From Streblospio benedicti (Eukaryota; Annelida; Polychaeta; Spionida; Spionidae), in the NCBI GenBank assembly GCA_019095985.1, contig CM032666.1, positions 11,531,299 to 11,595,298 on the forward strand: a stretch of DNA of 64,000 nt, read 5' to 3'. The notes beneath the pieces are model-generated. The model was given only the letters and a program-made list of their open reading frames with translations. It was not told where the DNA came from and did no database searches. Shown here one piece after another: positions 47,194 to 62,500 of the stretch (positions are counted from its first letter, which is position 1; each line of letters starts with the position of its first letter). Made by a program: the position numbers and the translations under genes.

Positions 47194-49190
47194 AACACCA
47201 TGAACATAACTTTCAACTTAAAAGTTTAAATCAGCAATCTCTATATAAAAGACCAATGTATAACCTAAAAGCAAGAATGTTTCCACTGCTATGGTGTTAC
47301 ACTTAATATGCTCCAGATAGTTTCTCTCTACTCTTACCTGCCATGTGATTTTGGCGTTGACTGCTTTTATCAAGGGCTTTTAGTGGTATTTATGAGAACG
47401 TGGAATACAAGGTCAGAGGCAGCGGAAAGTCCGGGACATAGCTGGTGTGGCAGGCTATTCTGGTACAAATGAGGGCTAACATGCTCTGATAATTAATCTG
47501 ATACTCAATTTTACTTTATCTCTTCACAATTATATAATCATACACGTTGGGAATGAAGTGTAGGCATGACACTGAACACATATATTTCCAGCTTACAGAA
47601 ATCACATTGTTTTAGATGTGCCCAATTTACATCTTCTACTGCGAACTATGAGCGAGCAGGGTCAAAAGAAGCCAACTATCATTCTTGAAACCTATAAAAC
47701 ACATCAGGGGCGATGCATTAAGATGGCCCGACGCACGGCCTTTGCTAATGGATAAACCATAGAGACAGAAGCCAAAGCAAACAGGCCACGTGGATACATC
47801 ATGGCTGCGACAGAGCAATCATTCACAAGCACACCTCATGCACGACACGCACTTACAAACAGCTGTGTCTGTGTTTGTCTTATTTTTTGTACTATACCCT
47901 GAATACATCACGGCTGTATCAGGCAATTATACTGGGACAAACATAGACCCAATAGTGTGGGTGCAATAATAGCGACGTCTCCAGGGCCGAGGCAAATATA
48001 GACTGACGTGCATCATTAACACGTGATTGATTGTTATTGCCTTTATTCAACAAAGACTTCCAATTTACTACAGAATTGTTGGTCATTGTTCGTTTTCACT
48101 TGCATTTTCATGGGCCCTGGTGTGGTGGGTCAGTGGGGTGGTTAAAGCTGGAAGTGTGATTCAAGAACATGCGTTTTTAATGAGCTGTATACATAAGATA
48201 TATCTATTACAAGTACGTCCGGGCGCATGTCTGGATTTTATGTATGTTTTGCAGTGTCATAGAAAGCATTTGGTTTCTAAATGTTTAAACCACATGACAT
48301 CTGTGAACTGACATTGTTTACTGCAATAGTCCAACCCGAGGAAATCGTGGTTATGTAGTCTACAAATGCATGTATGTCACTGTGTAATTCTTACCTATTA
48401 CAAGTCATTGTCTATTTGATCCTTTGCAATAGAATATGAGCAATGCATAACCACAGTGTACACATGGGCGTTATACATACATCATCGTTTATGGTGACAA
48501 CTACATCAGCGCATGACATGCTTGCTCACCGCCGATGTTTCATTGGAATGAAAGCATTCTAATAGAGCAAAATGTGCCACCCTAGACTGATTTAAAGTGG
48601 GGCCACTTTAAATGTACTTCGGCTTGATTGACTGTGAATGTTGGATAAGAATAGATGGAATAGTAAGATGGTTTTATCCACCCTGAATATCAAGGGCTCA
48701 ATAGCTATACGTTTTCAAAACCACCAGCCGATATGATATAGAGTGGTTTTATCAAGAGAACCTTCCATTTTTGCGGTCCTTTAAGCAAGTACAATTTAGT
48801 GCAAGCCAAGCAGGAAAATGCCATTTCTTTTTAATATATTCATGTTTACTTCTTAATAAGAGCTTTATCGTCTGTGAAATATAGTAACCTATATATGGAG
48901 TGTCAATGGACTTACAGTTTACATACACGAAACAACATTACAAACCTGACCATCAACCGCAACTTACATTAAGCATCATGAAGGCAATGGCAGGGTATGA
49001 GGACGCGGTAACACGCGAGGGGCCGGTGATGATGATGGAGTGTGTGGCCGGGATACACACCTGATATTGGTCTCAGGTTGGAGTGCCATCCGCAAGGCCT
49101 TTCTATCTCTCTTTATATGTACGGCATGAGCTTGGTAAGACTCTCCATGGCTGCTGGCTGCTGTAATTGTAAACTGTAAGTGTTACACGT
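47194..49190. other. No gene recognised
   Basis: A 24-base palindrome lies at 48590-48613 (ATTTAAAGTGG, GG, CCACTTTAAAT). Otherwise short domain-free frames only. Confidence 0.5.
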
Positions 49191-49372
49191 ACCAGGCCCG
49201 TGCTCAGATGTTTAGCTTTTTGTAATTGGGGGCTCAGTTTTGTAAAGGGGGTACGGTTTTTCTGCTCGCGGGCTATCGTTCAATGAATACCTTTACGAAG
49301 TGTCCCTGAATAGAATAGGTTTGGTCGACCCCCCCACCCACCCACCCCCGACCCAATTCCGAGCAAAGGCCT
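49191..49372. mobile_element. Possible MITE, CAGGCC...TGCTC ends
   Basis: The left end CAGGCCCGTGCTCAG and the right end, reverse-complemented, CAGGCCTTTGCTCGG are inverted with 11 of 15 matches. About 180 bp, with G-rich left and C-rich right halves. No clear target duplication. Confidence 0.45.
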
Positions 49373-51360
49373 GTGTACATATTAACCCAAGCTGGTAACC
49401 CTAATTTATACTATTATGTGGGGTATGTGTAAATTGATATTGTAAGACAGAAAGCAAGGAATGAAGGAAATAAGTATGTCAGAGTTTGGTGGAGAAGTAA
49501 GGGAAAACGCAAGACATCGAGATATTGAACGAAAGCAGAGGTATCTTAGCGCAAATCATCGAATTGAAATACACAATTGACGTAGCTGTGTCGCTATACG
49601 TGACACAGGGCCCCTATCAGTGAGAGTGGTGTGGAGTGTCACCACCACCCACTATGCACCGACCAGAGAGCTGAGTACACAGCCCGAGCTGTCCCCGCCA
49701 GTGCCCGGTCAAAACAGCAGGCACGCTACCATGCGCTCTATATACACCCGGCTAACAGCGCAGTTTGCATAGGCTCAATAACCGTGACTTACGGGTATGG
49801 GCCACTGCCATAGTGCAAATGGTTTGATCTTGGGTGAAATTAATGTATGATTACAGGGAACATGTTCGTACGCGTATTTCTGCTTTTGTTTTGGGTACAG
49901 TGTCATTATGAGTGTTTTGTATAGATAGCAATCCTTATCATGACGAAAAATAGTCCTGCTTTGTCAATGTTTATAAATATCATGTTACATGTTTTACACA
50001 AATATTTATGGATTAATCATGGGCATGGGATATTTGTAAACATGGACAAATGTAAATTATTCTAAATACAAAGGTATCCTCATCAGATAAGGTCCAAACT
50101 AGTGCTAATTCATGCAACCCGAGTCTAAAGTCTTTTGCTCTCAGTTACCCGATATATTGGTTCTGGACATCATGTTTATCAGGAGGATTAGGCATAATGC
50201 ACCCAACACATGTTAGGTGTTACGCAGTCCACACAGTTAATGGTGCTTTTAATCATATATCTGGCAAACCATTAAACAGCTGCTTGGCGTAGGCTCAACT
50301 ACATGTATATGCTCAGTCGATCCAACACTAATAATGAAACCAATATAAGGTATTGAAACACGACAAAACAGAAAGTAAGTGAAAGTAACAGTTACAGGAG
50401 ACAATATTTTAGACGTCACCATTTCTATCACAGCGTAACTCGAAATACTTATCGTTCAATGTAATGGGCTAATACACCTTGAGGGGATCAAGACTAATCC
50501 TTCGTTTCTTTAGCATTTACAGTGTAAATTGTCGTAACATAATCTCCTGCACGGTATCGGTCATTCCGATGGCTAATATGACACCACAAATATAAACATT
50601 ACTAATAAGGTACGTGTAAATGTGTATGCTGATTTAATGTACACAATTTCTATTTTAAATTTGATCCCATCCTCAATTACAAATCAATCTAGCACCACTC
50701 TTATCTTACATATATGCATTTACATGGATTCAAAATAACACATGTCGTGTAAATGTGAGTGTTTATCATTCGTAATATTGCACGTATCTTATTTCTAGGA
50801 ATTCTATCATGTTTTTAATATTTGCTGCTCCTTTCCACGACCACATAATACATTGACAAGATTCTTAAGAGCGTTCATTCTGAGAAGTCTTCCTCCGTTT
50901 GTTCATGATCGTAAAGTTGAAAATCTATAGCAAACATACTAAGGACTCGGGAGTCCTGTAGTATTCTGTTGATGAAACCTACTGGCTGCATTATTCTATC
51001 ACAACCAAGTATTAACAGCAAAGCTCCAGGCTTTAAAAGCTCAATGACGCGGACAAACGAGATAATCCCTTAATCCCACTGCGATAACAATGGCCAGTAA
51101 TAGGAGCCGTGTCAGCCATGCTCAAAGTCGGCGCGTAATCACCAGACTGACCATTCCACTGACCATTAGTGCTGCTGCTGACCACTAGCGATAATAGAAA
51201 AACTGCACATTAGCATACATGAGGGTCTGCGATGTCAAGTGGGACATGTTACACCAATGAAGAGCCCAACTCTCTCATGTTTCCAGCTATAATGTAACCC
51301 CCACCTTGACTTCATCCACGCAGTACTCGAGTCTACCAATGGAATGTTTCCTGGTAGCAA
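49373..51360. other. No gene recognised
   Basis: A GC-richer patch at about 49620-49800 has a 60-codon frame without a known domain. Motifs such as TAATCCC and ATAACAATGG near 51065-51095 resemble Otx and Sox sites but are too short to rely on. Confidence 0.4.
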
Positions 51361-51450
51361 TGACAGATCCAGGATTTTGCAGATGGGGTGGGGGAGGGGT
51401 TCATAGAGCACCAGCCACCCACCCCCTCCTGTTTTTGCTACGGAATATGG
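51361..51450. mobile_element. Fragment of a GGCAGATCCAGG-family MITE
   Basis: CAGATCCAGGATTTTGC and the following G-run, then a C-run, resemble the left part of the family. The right end is missing. Confidence 0.45.
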
Positions 51451-52733
51451 GGCTGTTTAAAGGATGTAAACGTAAACAATATTCACTGAGTAAATACATA
51501 TTGTAATTACTACTTAGTACGTAGGGGTTTATGTTAATAAGCTTCTAATTTGAATTGGAATAACATATACACATTTACATCAACTACTGACCATTTTTCA
51601 CTGTTCTTATTATGGCTTAGCAATTTTAAAGTTGACACAACAACTTTTCCAACAGACTCTTGTTTCGGAATGAAGTATACATATTTTACATAAATTCAAT
51701 TCCGCACATTGCGCACACGTGGGACTTTTCATCCCATTATTACCACAATAACTGGGTTACTGCTCGCAAGTAGTCTTTATTAGCCTCGTTCCCACAAGAC
51801 CACTTAGTTCTGCTGCTCATAACCAGCATGTCAAAGCTGAAAGATGGGGATACCCCAATCTGGGCATCCCCACGGGACTGAGACTTTGAGTAAAAAGTAA
51901 TGACGTGGGGATGAGGAGGCCTAATGATTATTACTTTTTGAGATCTTATTTATTGTCATTTTGAATACAACGGGTAATTGGTTATACTGGCTAGATTCAT
52001 CCGTTGGTGGATGTTCGTGAAAGAAATAATAAAAACCAATAATTGGAATGAATACTAGGTATAACTATTTATATAGTACATAATAAGTACTGATGACGGC
52101 AATAATTTGCAAGTGCTTGAATTTGGCATTGCTAATAGCGTAAATTGCACGCAGTGGGTGGAGTCAACTACAAACTCACCAACTGACCATTTGCATTTGT
52201 CAGTTTCATCTCTGGATTTATGAGCAATTAATGACCGTCGTTTTCTCTAATCTAGATGAAGATGAAATCCCACAATGTATGCAAATCACACACATTGTGT
52301 TCTATGTGCTTTTTATGCAAATGAGATTGTCTTGCTGTTTGTGATTATTGATTATGCAAATGAGGCACATAAAATATCCATGTCACCAAGATTGTTAAAT
52401 GGAGGGATATTCGATGGCAACATTGGTTTCTCTATTTTGATAGTATCTCATTCGACTAATTATTGAATTAGTTGCACTTTCGTGCCTTGCATCCAGGTCA
52501 TGACACAGCTGGTCCACGAAATTCTCAAAATAATGAACCTCTGGCCGTTCCCTCCCCACCATGGAGCTGCCACTGCAAAGCGTGCATGACGTAAGTCCGG
52601 TTTATGTATTTCAGAAATGCAGTTCACTTCAAGCAAAATTACAAGACTTTTATTAAGCATACACGTTGATTAATGGAAGAAAGATAATTTCAAATATCAT
52701 TCAGTCAGTTCGTGAGTTCGTGCTATAAACATA
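51451..52733. other. No gene recognised
   Basis: AT-rich sequence with no supported coding or repeat structure. Confidence 0.5.
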
Positions 52734-52882
52734 GGCAGATCCAGGGGGCGCAGGGGGAGCGCCGCCCCCCCCCCCATTTTCCTACCAAAATACTTCATTT
52801 TCATAGGGGTTTTCATGAAATCCCGTAAGTGCGCCCCTTCCTCTCCTTAAGTGCGCCCCCTTTCCGAAAACCTGGATCTGCT
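52734..52882. mobile_element. MITE of the GGCAGATCCAGG family, full copy
   Basis: The left end GGCAGATCCAGG and the right end CCTGGATCTGC are inverted, in ATA...TTATG context. Core phrases match the copy at 27361 (TACTTCATTTTCATAGGGG, CATGAAATCCCGTAAGTGCG). About 149 bp. Confidence 0.75.
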
Positions 52883-55111
52883 TATGTATACATATGCTTC
52901 TTAATAATCGTATTGATGCACTAGATAAATAATGTAGCTCCAGGCGTCTTCAGATCCATCTCTGCACTGGCATCCAGACAAAACGTGGACAATATGATAT
53001 TCAAATTTACTGCGCCTGCGCTATGGCAATACTTTTTTCGGCCCGGTACAACAACGCACCGTAGAATTATAAACTCAGGAGCGCAAACCTACACAATGGG
53101 TGCCTCGGTAAATGGCCCGCACAATACTAGTAACTGTTATCATTGACTTAATTTATTGATACTTGCATTCACCAATGCCCCGTAAGTATAGGGTAAATGG
53201 GCCGAACCACAATAGACCTTTGCATAATGCATAATACTATTGTCTCCGTTAACTTTGAAGGTAAAGTTCATCGTGTACGATTCCGCCTGTTCAGTGAAGC
53301 ATAACGTATACACAAGGCAGCTGTGGTAGATCTACAGGATAAATCAGCTGTCTCGACCTCCCATGTCATACTTAAGACATCTTTATATTCGGCATACCAC
53401 AAAATTCTAGTTACCTGTCTAACTTTGAAAATATATCGAATACCGATGAATGGTAAAATTAAGAGAAGAATATTTTTGCAACCCCTTTTTTCTTATGTTT
53501 AACCATGTCAAAATCATGCATTTAAAAACTCATAAGTTTAAATACAAGAAACCTGTGTAGGCCTATTCCCAAACAAAATTTCAAATGTTACGACTGGTGC
53601 TTTTTGTCAACCCTAGAGGATTGTTTAAACGGAGATGTTAAGAACCATGCATCTCCATCACCTACTGTTCGTTGTACATCCCCTGTGATGCTAATTTTGG
53701 GTTATTTAATCTCAGTTCTGTGTGAAGTTTTCTAATAGAGTTACGGAACTGTGCTGGTTAGTATCTCAAAAACATACATTTTGATATATACATGTGGATG
53801 TGGAAAGGCATTTCTTCGCTTATTCAATAAGGTGCAATTCTACCCCATGCAAACCACCAATTTTAAATAGTAAAGTTTATTGTATCAAATATTTTTTTTT
53901 CCATTGCTGTAATTGTTACACGAGTTGACAATCTATCGAACATTCTTCTTTTTTCCACTATTGTGCAAAGCATGGCTTAATATTTAAAAACTATCGACTG
54001 TTTCACACTTTAACATTTTTAGATAGTTTGCCCGATGTGTGTAATAGAAACTCACTGGAGTGGAAAGAGCACCTGTCGTTTTATTGATTTCCCAGATATA
54101 CATGTTGTATAGACTGTTGTGTGCCCCGGGCCAGTGGCTCAAAGGTGTAGAATTGATCCGCGCAGCAGGGATAGAGGGATACATTATTAGGGCGTATGTT
54201 TGTAAATAGAGAAGACAATAAGAGAGATTATTGAATATAAGTTCTTACTATTGAGTGGCCATGATGCGTATGTATATAACATAAAACAAAGCAACTCCGA
54301 TGCGGAGTAGAGATGGGTTATTGTCCTGGAAATTATAAAATTCTGTGTGCTCTCAGTTGGCGAATAAACCTCTTTGACCACCACTCATATATCCGCTACT
54401 GCTACATGGTTGTCTTGAAATAGTATACACAACTGCAAACGACTACAACTTCCCTTACTTACTGTAAAATATTTTGAATTATATTCTGCATTGTGTAGCG
54501 CAATCAAAATAGGGCTCTAGGTTTTACAATTAGATACTCGTAAGAAATATTGAAGATATATGCTCTAATGAGTACCCTCCTACTAATTTGAGTCTTCTGT
54601 TTCTTATGATAAAGATAGTTTATACCCCACTATTTTGCTAAAATTATGGTTCTCACAAAATCTCACTGTAAAGCTAATGTAAAAGTCCCCGCAGTCCCCA
54701 CCCCACCTCATTTGGATTCCCCAACTCTTCAACACCCCGTTTGTAATTCGTTTCCTTGATTGCTGCAAATGATCTGTAATTACGCATACCTGGACACGTG
54801 AAACTTTCACCTGCACAGACAATACCTCATCAATTATGCAGTACTCACAAAAATAGTATCACACCGCCAACTAGAACCCGCTGCCGGTCAGTGAGACTTT
54901 GTGCTCGATAGGATAACACAACAGGGATATTCTAAATGCATATCATTTGGTAACTTTTATTGTATTAACTTTTATGATTCGTTACATAAATTGTTACCCT
55001 ATACACGTATACCATTAGTTTCTGTGTTTGTCTTCAGTTTCCTCTTTAGTACGAATCATAGCCTAAGGATTATAGTATTATTTCATATGAAGGTGATGTT
55101 ATCATTTATCA
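52883..55111. other. No gene recognised
   Basis: AT-rich; short frames carry no domain. No repeat structure noted. Confidence 0.5.
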
Positions 55112-55201
55112 TCCATTCCATCTGAAATGTAGTTTTTCATTTTGATGACGTTTGTCTCCATTCCATCTGAAATGTAGTTTTTCATTTTGATGATGTTTGT
55201 C
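55112..55201. repeat. Tandem duplication, 2 x 45 bp
   Basis: Two adjacent 45-base units beginning TCCATTCCATCTGAAATG differ at one position (GACG versus GATG). Such high identity indicates a recent event. Confidence 0.9.
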
Positions 55202-56465
55202 TTATTACACGTTTAACAAACGCACTGGATATATGGTAATTATATCATAATTGGTAAAGAAAAACACAAAAACATAATTTATATAATGCATAGTTTTGAC
55301 TTCACCACACTATTGGTGTACATTGATTCAGGACTATGTTTAGCATGGCCCGGAGCACATAACAGCAGATCGGTCCAAAACAAATGGGTTCTTAGGAATA
55401 ACACTGTATGCAATGACACCTTGCTTAGCTCGATAGACAAACTAGTCAATCAATTGCTCAAACCCTTTTTGCACGTATAAATGATGCGCTTTTAAAGTAC
55501 ACTTTTTATTGTAAATCTGCGAGCTGCCTCTGTCCATCCTTATTCTTATGGACATTACATTAGCCACTTTCTACTCGTGTTTACTGTGTTATCACGAATC
55601 ACTACCACTGTTATGGGTTGTTACATTTATATCTGGAACCCAACTCCATTACCTTATTGCTGTTTATTGATTCAAAGCTATATTTATATGAGCCCCGAGC
55701 TATGAACGGGTAAAAAAAGACCTACCCGTATTGTATAGCCTAGCTATTGTTGTGTCTGTGTGGTGTGTTGTCATGCGTGTCGTTTTATATGTGACATCAT
55801 GTCTATTATAGTTACTGTCCTCACAATCCGTCACTTCATCGTCTTTTTCGTAGTAGGCCTATGGAGACGCGGATTGTTAACAGGCGGGGGGGGGGTCGAC
55901 AAACTCATATTCTGCTACAACCTTTTAAGAGTGGCCTGTTTACATGCGCAGAGCAGATTTAATAGTTTTTTTCTTATGTACTTCTTCTACGCACGGGAAC
56001 ATTTTTAGATATAGGGTGCATTTGTAGATCTAATTTCCAATTAAACACATGCATTAGCTTGATACTCTTGATGGCCAGGAAATAAGGAAGTTTCATCTTC
56101 GTATAGGCAGACTGCGTAAGAACAGTTTCATTATGCGAACAAATACTCAGCTCATGTTGTGATCACATTTTGACAGCATGAAGTGGCTGGTGAGTCTGTT
56201 TTCTTTGTGGATTTTCTTCAAGAGGAAGTCTTTATGAAGATGCTTTGAGCCTACAAATCCAGTTTGTCTGTACTGATTGAAATGTTCAGGCACCATTATA
56301 CTGCCTAAGACTACGGTGATAGCAATCCATCGAGTTGTGATTTGACTAGTTTGACCTAGAATGCTCATATAATCAGATATGCCACAAAAACACTGCCTAA
56401 TCATATGAAACCAAGTAATATATCTAATGTGTTTTTCCCAAGTTTGCATGTGGATACAATTATAT

Positions 56466-56466
<1 letters not shown>
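55202..56466. other. No gene recognised; G-run near 55885
   Basis: A run of about ten G lies near 55885-55896. No supported coding. Confidence 0.5.

Positions 56467-56519
<53 letters not shown>
56467..56519. repeat. (TC)n microsatellite
   Basis: About 53 bases of pure TC repeat. It produces an Arg-Glu repeat in the minus frame 56147-56626, which is not a gene. Confidence 0.97.
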
Positions 56520-56522
<3 letters not shown>

Positions 56523-59500
56523 ATGGCAAGCAAGCTCCTACCACTATATTGACATAGCTGAAGACACATCTTCCATTTACCCCCATGTCCAGCGTGGCCA
56601 TCAAACTTGATGCTAAACGACCCCATTGTTGACCAGAATTACATATCATCCCAATCGGGCTGTTAAAGATACTCGGACGAACCGATGTCTCTGAGCCCCC
56701 AGCCTACATTTCTACTCGCAACACCGTATGACCTATAGATGGAAATTTTTGGGAGTTCTATTTCTTCGCATATGATATTGAGGTCCGTTAACGCAACACG
56801 AAAGACATAGTCAAATGGAACATGTGTCTTCAGGTAATAGCATTACACGAGTGGGCGTAATGTGCCAACTGAATTCAACCAATCAAACTAAATGTGAATA
56901 TAAATGTGGGTGTTTATGTATTTACGTAAAAATATGTGTCTTCTTCTCCATATTTGCCACTTATATGTATGACTGTATTGATCAGTGGACCATTAGTACC
57001 ATGTAATTAACATTCATATGATTGTTTCTATGGATTATAATAAACATACAATGTAGATGCCCTAGTCCAGCAACCCTTCTGTGAAAGTGTGCCGTGGCTG
57101 AGGGCGATTCCCTACCACCAATAGTAGGTGGTGTCGCCTGATATTTCGATACTAAAAATAAAACTGTTAGGATTACGTTAAGTTTTATTGCAATGCCATC
57201 TTAAGTGGCTTTTGCCGTTTGATTATGGGAGTATCCCACATATTATTACTCCTCTCTTTAAATGATAACACTATCACTAACTACTAGGGAATCCCGAGAA
57301 AAAAGACAGCACATTCGAGGCCTTCAATGTGGGCATCTATGCGTACTACATGATCTATGCTTCTACTACTAAGAACCAAGCTTTTATATCACACAAGGAA
57401 ACAAGAAAAAATGCATTAGAAAAATGTGTACGTCATAAACACGATTCCGGCTGCTACCATGGCTTAATGTTATTGAACGTGATAAATAAACAAGAGAGAG
57501 AAAACACACTTACCATTACCATGCCAGAAGTGGCTAGTGCAGCCATTTATCATGTTCAGTGATGCGTAAACACCAGACATTTGAGTGTCCTTGAAGACCA
57601 CACTGAGTGTTTTCTATGCTCAGTGATGGATAACATTATATTGATTCGATCATCCATGCGGAACGAAAGACAGTGGTTGCTCCGTTAATATGAGTAGGGC
57701 TAATGGATTGATGACTGCAGTACTTCTCATGATCTACCCTTTTTAGATGACGACAGAAAGTGAAAGATAAAAATGTTTTTTGAAAAGGACGGAATTGACT
57801 TATTGATTGTGCACTAATGTATGGAATCACGTGAACAGAAAACAAGAAAATGTAATGAAAGAAAAACACTTCATCTGTCCATTAGAAAGTCCAAATCACA
57901 AAATGCTTGGAATTTCTAATATATACAAATGAAGAACCTAAGTAACCCCGCCCCCCTATGTATCTGTGATGCACCATGTGTACATGATTCAATATAGCTG
58001 CATCATTGGCCGTAAACCCACCACTCTTGCCATCAACTCTCATGTACACAGCTGTATATCACTTACACATGAGCTGGTGAGACAGTAGCGGCTGCTATGG
58101 GCAGTCATGTCCCCCACATTTACGCCTTATTACCGTCTATTGACATCTCTCGAGCTTCCTATGCCTAATGGGCTGTTGTAGACTCGTAAAAAGACGAGAG
58201 TCCTTAAGTTGATTTACACGCGCCATCAAAGCAGTTCCTTACAGTTGCCATTTTGCTCTATGAGCTTTCGGCCTTCATTTAAAGGAATATTTATTACTAG
58301 AATGCTGTTTTCTTAACATTTAAAACGATGCTACTGGCAAACTGAGTATCCTATGATTTCTGTTTATTTTACGATGTCCATCTATATTGAGCACGCTAGA
58401 AGCTGAAATTGAATGCTACATAATATCTCAGTGATGACCCACTTTGCTCAGGGATCAGATTCTGTGCATTGAAAGTGGGCGAATCCTCTGAAATCCCAGC
58501 TTATCCCCGCTACCCCCGTGATAGTTTGGTCCATTTCCTATTGGGTATTATCCATTGTAGTATGAACTTTGTAGGAGACCGATGTATTGGGTACACGTAC
58601 AACCCATTAAACCCGCCACTAATCAAACGCATACTAGCGACACCATCCTTCATGTAATTCAGCACTTGATATGAAACAGTAATACACACATCAGACATTG
58701 TAATTGTGTCAAATCATCGATTGTCCTGAAGGCCAAGGAGCTGCGCTGGGGGGGGGGGCGCTCACCTGACTTTGACTGACATGCATGAGTAATACAGAAA
58801 ACTCGAAACATTACAAGTCTGAACGTAATGATGCCTAATAATAAATAAATTGATCTGTAGGGGAGGAATGGAAGCCCCTCTTCCTGGGTGTTGCCACTTT
58901 CACGGACATCGACGGAAATGGACGTTAACATGAAATGAGGGTACACAATGCATTTTTAAGCAACATCATTGTTAATTCATTGACATACATCATTGCGTCA
59001 CGTCATGATAAATGTGCCCGTGAACACCATATTAACCCGCGAGCTTCCATCTGCTCACATCTCTCATATTTTATATTGACTCTCCTATGCCATATCTCTG
59101 CTTTCACAAAAGAAGTAATTTTGCGCTCGCAGAGGGACTACTTTCTCCGCTGCCAATTGGGACTACTTTTAGCATAATTGCAGGAAACAGTAATGCGGCC
59201 AGCTTTTTTATTGGCTAAATTTAGCAGGCGTTGATTTTGAAGGGGCACCGACCGGTAAAATGTGAAACTGGTGGATGTTGACACCAATCATGGGAGCTTG
59301 TTGTTGAATAGTTGTTGTAAGTCTTCAAAGGGATCAATCTTTTACCACTCAAATTCTGACAGAAAGGTTTCATCGATGAAGCAAAATAGCATGATGAGAT
59401 TAGTTGACATCAGAGGTATTTGAGTTCGAATTGGTACTTTTTAAAGCTTAGTCTGGGACTACAGGCCCCATGCAGTGTAGCGCTGACCCCTCTAACCGAA

Positions 59501-62500
59501 CATGACAATCTGCCATGTCTCATAGAAAACTCAAGGTCGACAGCCACTGACTGACGTCACACTCCCTATGTTTGTGATAGCAGCCTTTAGTTATTCTGGA
59601 GACATGCAGCTATTTACATACTAAACATAATGTGCCCCTAAAAAAGCTTTACTGCAACCGCGGTTACAATATTGAATTGCCTGATACTCATCAAAGCGTC
59701 CATAGATGTGACCACGGGAAAGAGATGTCAATATTTGAAATATTATGGTTTGTAATGCAGCCAGTGACGCACACAATAAATAACTAAGACATATTTTAAA
59801 TTCATTCTTTACACCACATGGCAATAGTGTATAGGCATGCTGAGCGTGATGTGAACATCATCATATTATATTGTGTCGTATTTGGTTATAAACATAGCTC
59901 AGTTGGGACTGATGAGCTTCGTGGTCCCTGTCAGAGCATCATGTTTGACAACGCTACATCAATAGTAGCTCTCGTTGCATCTGCCATGGCAGTATACTGG
60001 CCTATTCTATTAAATCGTGTAGAGCTTTTGAAATTTGATAAGCACGAGAAATTCAGAGGATGGTTGTGCAGAGCACCGATATGCACCACTTCGTATTCCA
60101 CATGAGAGTGCCAATGTATTTCTTTTAAAGTTGAGCATATAATTCAAATCGTGATTTGTCACACATTAGAGTTGGCAGGTGACATGAAATTCTTCATTTT
60201 CATTAACATAAATGTTGGCCCATGAGTACAGTTTAGCTTAACTCTCGGCATCAGTGTCTACGAATGCTGGTGAATAATGATACCATTGATCTATGAATTG
60301 AAATATGACACATATGCAGAACTGCAGATCTCAACAAATGTTGACATAATGTTTTATGTGTAATTACAATGTATAACACTTAATATAATTATAAAAGTCC
60401 ACTGAAGTAGCAGTCTAACTATATCTGAATTCCCAATATAAGAAATAAGCACACACAAAATGAAGATCTATTCAGCAAAGTATGAAATTGACGCCTTGCT
60501 TAATGAAGTCTCCCATTCTGGATCATTGGCTTTCTATTACAGATGGTATCTCAGAACATTGAAAAATCCATCCTCGTCCTGCCCATAGTTGTACAGCTGG
60601 TTCTATATGAAAGTCTAAATTCTACTCAATACTGTTTATATTCAAAATGTGCATTTCTATAAAGATTGTTTTTTACCCATAAATGTGCGTGTATACTTTA
60701 AATATCAATAATTTAGAACATTTTCATTAAAGTAAATAAAATTGTATATCATCAACTCACGTATTGTTTCTTCTTTTCCATGTGCTGTATCGCTGGTAGG
60801 TGAGTACAAAATATTCACTTCAGTGTTTCGGTTGATCAATAGGATAAATTTTTATATAAAACTGGTTTATAAACCGTAAAGTAATTATGAATTACGTTAC
60901 TTTCGATTTTGATATATTTTATCCCATTATTGAAAATGTTTGAAATGGATAGTAGAAAATGTAAAGAGACACTATTTCTAATTTGTAAATTATGAGACCC
61001 GCACCGCACAATGCACCCATGGTGCTGTGAAGATGGGCGTAAGTTTTGGGGATTGTGTTGTGTTAGAATTCATATTTCTTTAGTGCATAACATTCTGTGC
61101 TGACTTCTTATTTGATATACTTCGCTCACAATTTCATGATTAAATAAATCTCTACCTATAGTCTTAACATGTTAACTGTATTACAAACATTTTGTTTTTG
61201 ACTGAATATCTGATCAGGGTTAAGGTTTGTGGACATGCAAGGCTTCTATTTTGATCAGACACCCCTTAGTATATATATAAGTAACCAGCTGTAAGTAACG
61301 CATTTGATGAAAAACACTGTATAAGCTCTGCCAGCTACCAGCTTTCCCCTGTCCGCATTCCACATGACCCTTCCCTCTGGCTACCGATCCAAGCTCTACT
61401 ATCTTCATTCTCCCAGCGCCTATCCATCAGTATTCCCATGGCAACGGCAGGGTGAAAGGTCAGACTGTACGACCCCCGCGGGTCTGAGCCGGACAGGGCC
61501 TGGTGTGTACGGAGCGGCTGGTAATCTTGTTACAGACGTCCGGGGCTTCAGGCTTTGATGTTGAGTAGATTTCACAGAATAATTTGGTCATCTGTTTAGA
61601 GCTAGCTATTATTACTTCAGTCAGGAATCAGTTTGAAGTTGTAGTAATCGTTATGAAGTGTTACGGTTCAATAGTTGGTTTGTGCCACATGGAAGTGGAG
61701 ATATGTGACAGGCACTTTGATTTGGTCAAAATAAATAATTTGCACGTAATATCACACACATATCAAGAAATATAGGTATTCCTGCAAACCTGGTGTTTCT
61801 CTTGGATTAAGTTACTCAGGTAACTCCAATCGCAAAAATAATGTTGCAAATGCCACTTTGTGTAGGGTAGAGCAATAAAGCAATAAAATAGCAGACGACC
61901 GGCGGTAATCGAGTTCTGTAGTGAAATCCGCACCCCTCCTAACAGTTATAATCCTATTTTCCCCTCATCACTCTAATAGAGCCTTGTGAAACAAGCTGTT
62001 TGCAATGTCTGCATCATTATCATGCTGAATAAGACATTTTAGATGGAGCGTGCAGCCATAAACGCATCGTACCGACAAATCCAGAACTTTATAGTTTTAT
62101 CATGTATTCATGTCCATTTGCACTATTTAGATAACTATTAGCCATATAGGCTATCTGGAAAATTAGAGAGATAGCTCTACACGTATATAATATAAATGTA
62201 CACATCAGATTAGAAAAAAAAATCTGGCTCTGCTAATGGCAGTCTGTGTATGTAGTTATCATTCTATTGAAATGATTAAAATAGCTATCGTTGATCATTC
62301 GGCCTTATTCCTGGTCATTTATATATTAAATGGTACCTTTTACACTAAACCGCCTTAACCGCCATTAACCCAGCCTTTCAAAGACAGTGGCTGCTCTCAT
62401 TTGTGGGTATGCTCTTCTACATTTTTGCAGTACGTTTATATTATTTATTGGTGAAAACCTGTATAACCGACAACTTCATGGGAATCAAACTGATACATTA

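Noticed and set aside
56147-56626. 159-codon minus frame with an Arg-Glu repeat
   Set aside because: The repeat is the (TC)n microsatellite; the flanks have no domain or splice support.
57085-57170. tRNA A-box-like GTGGCTGAGGGCG
   Set aside because: No convincing B box or cloverleaf follows.
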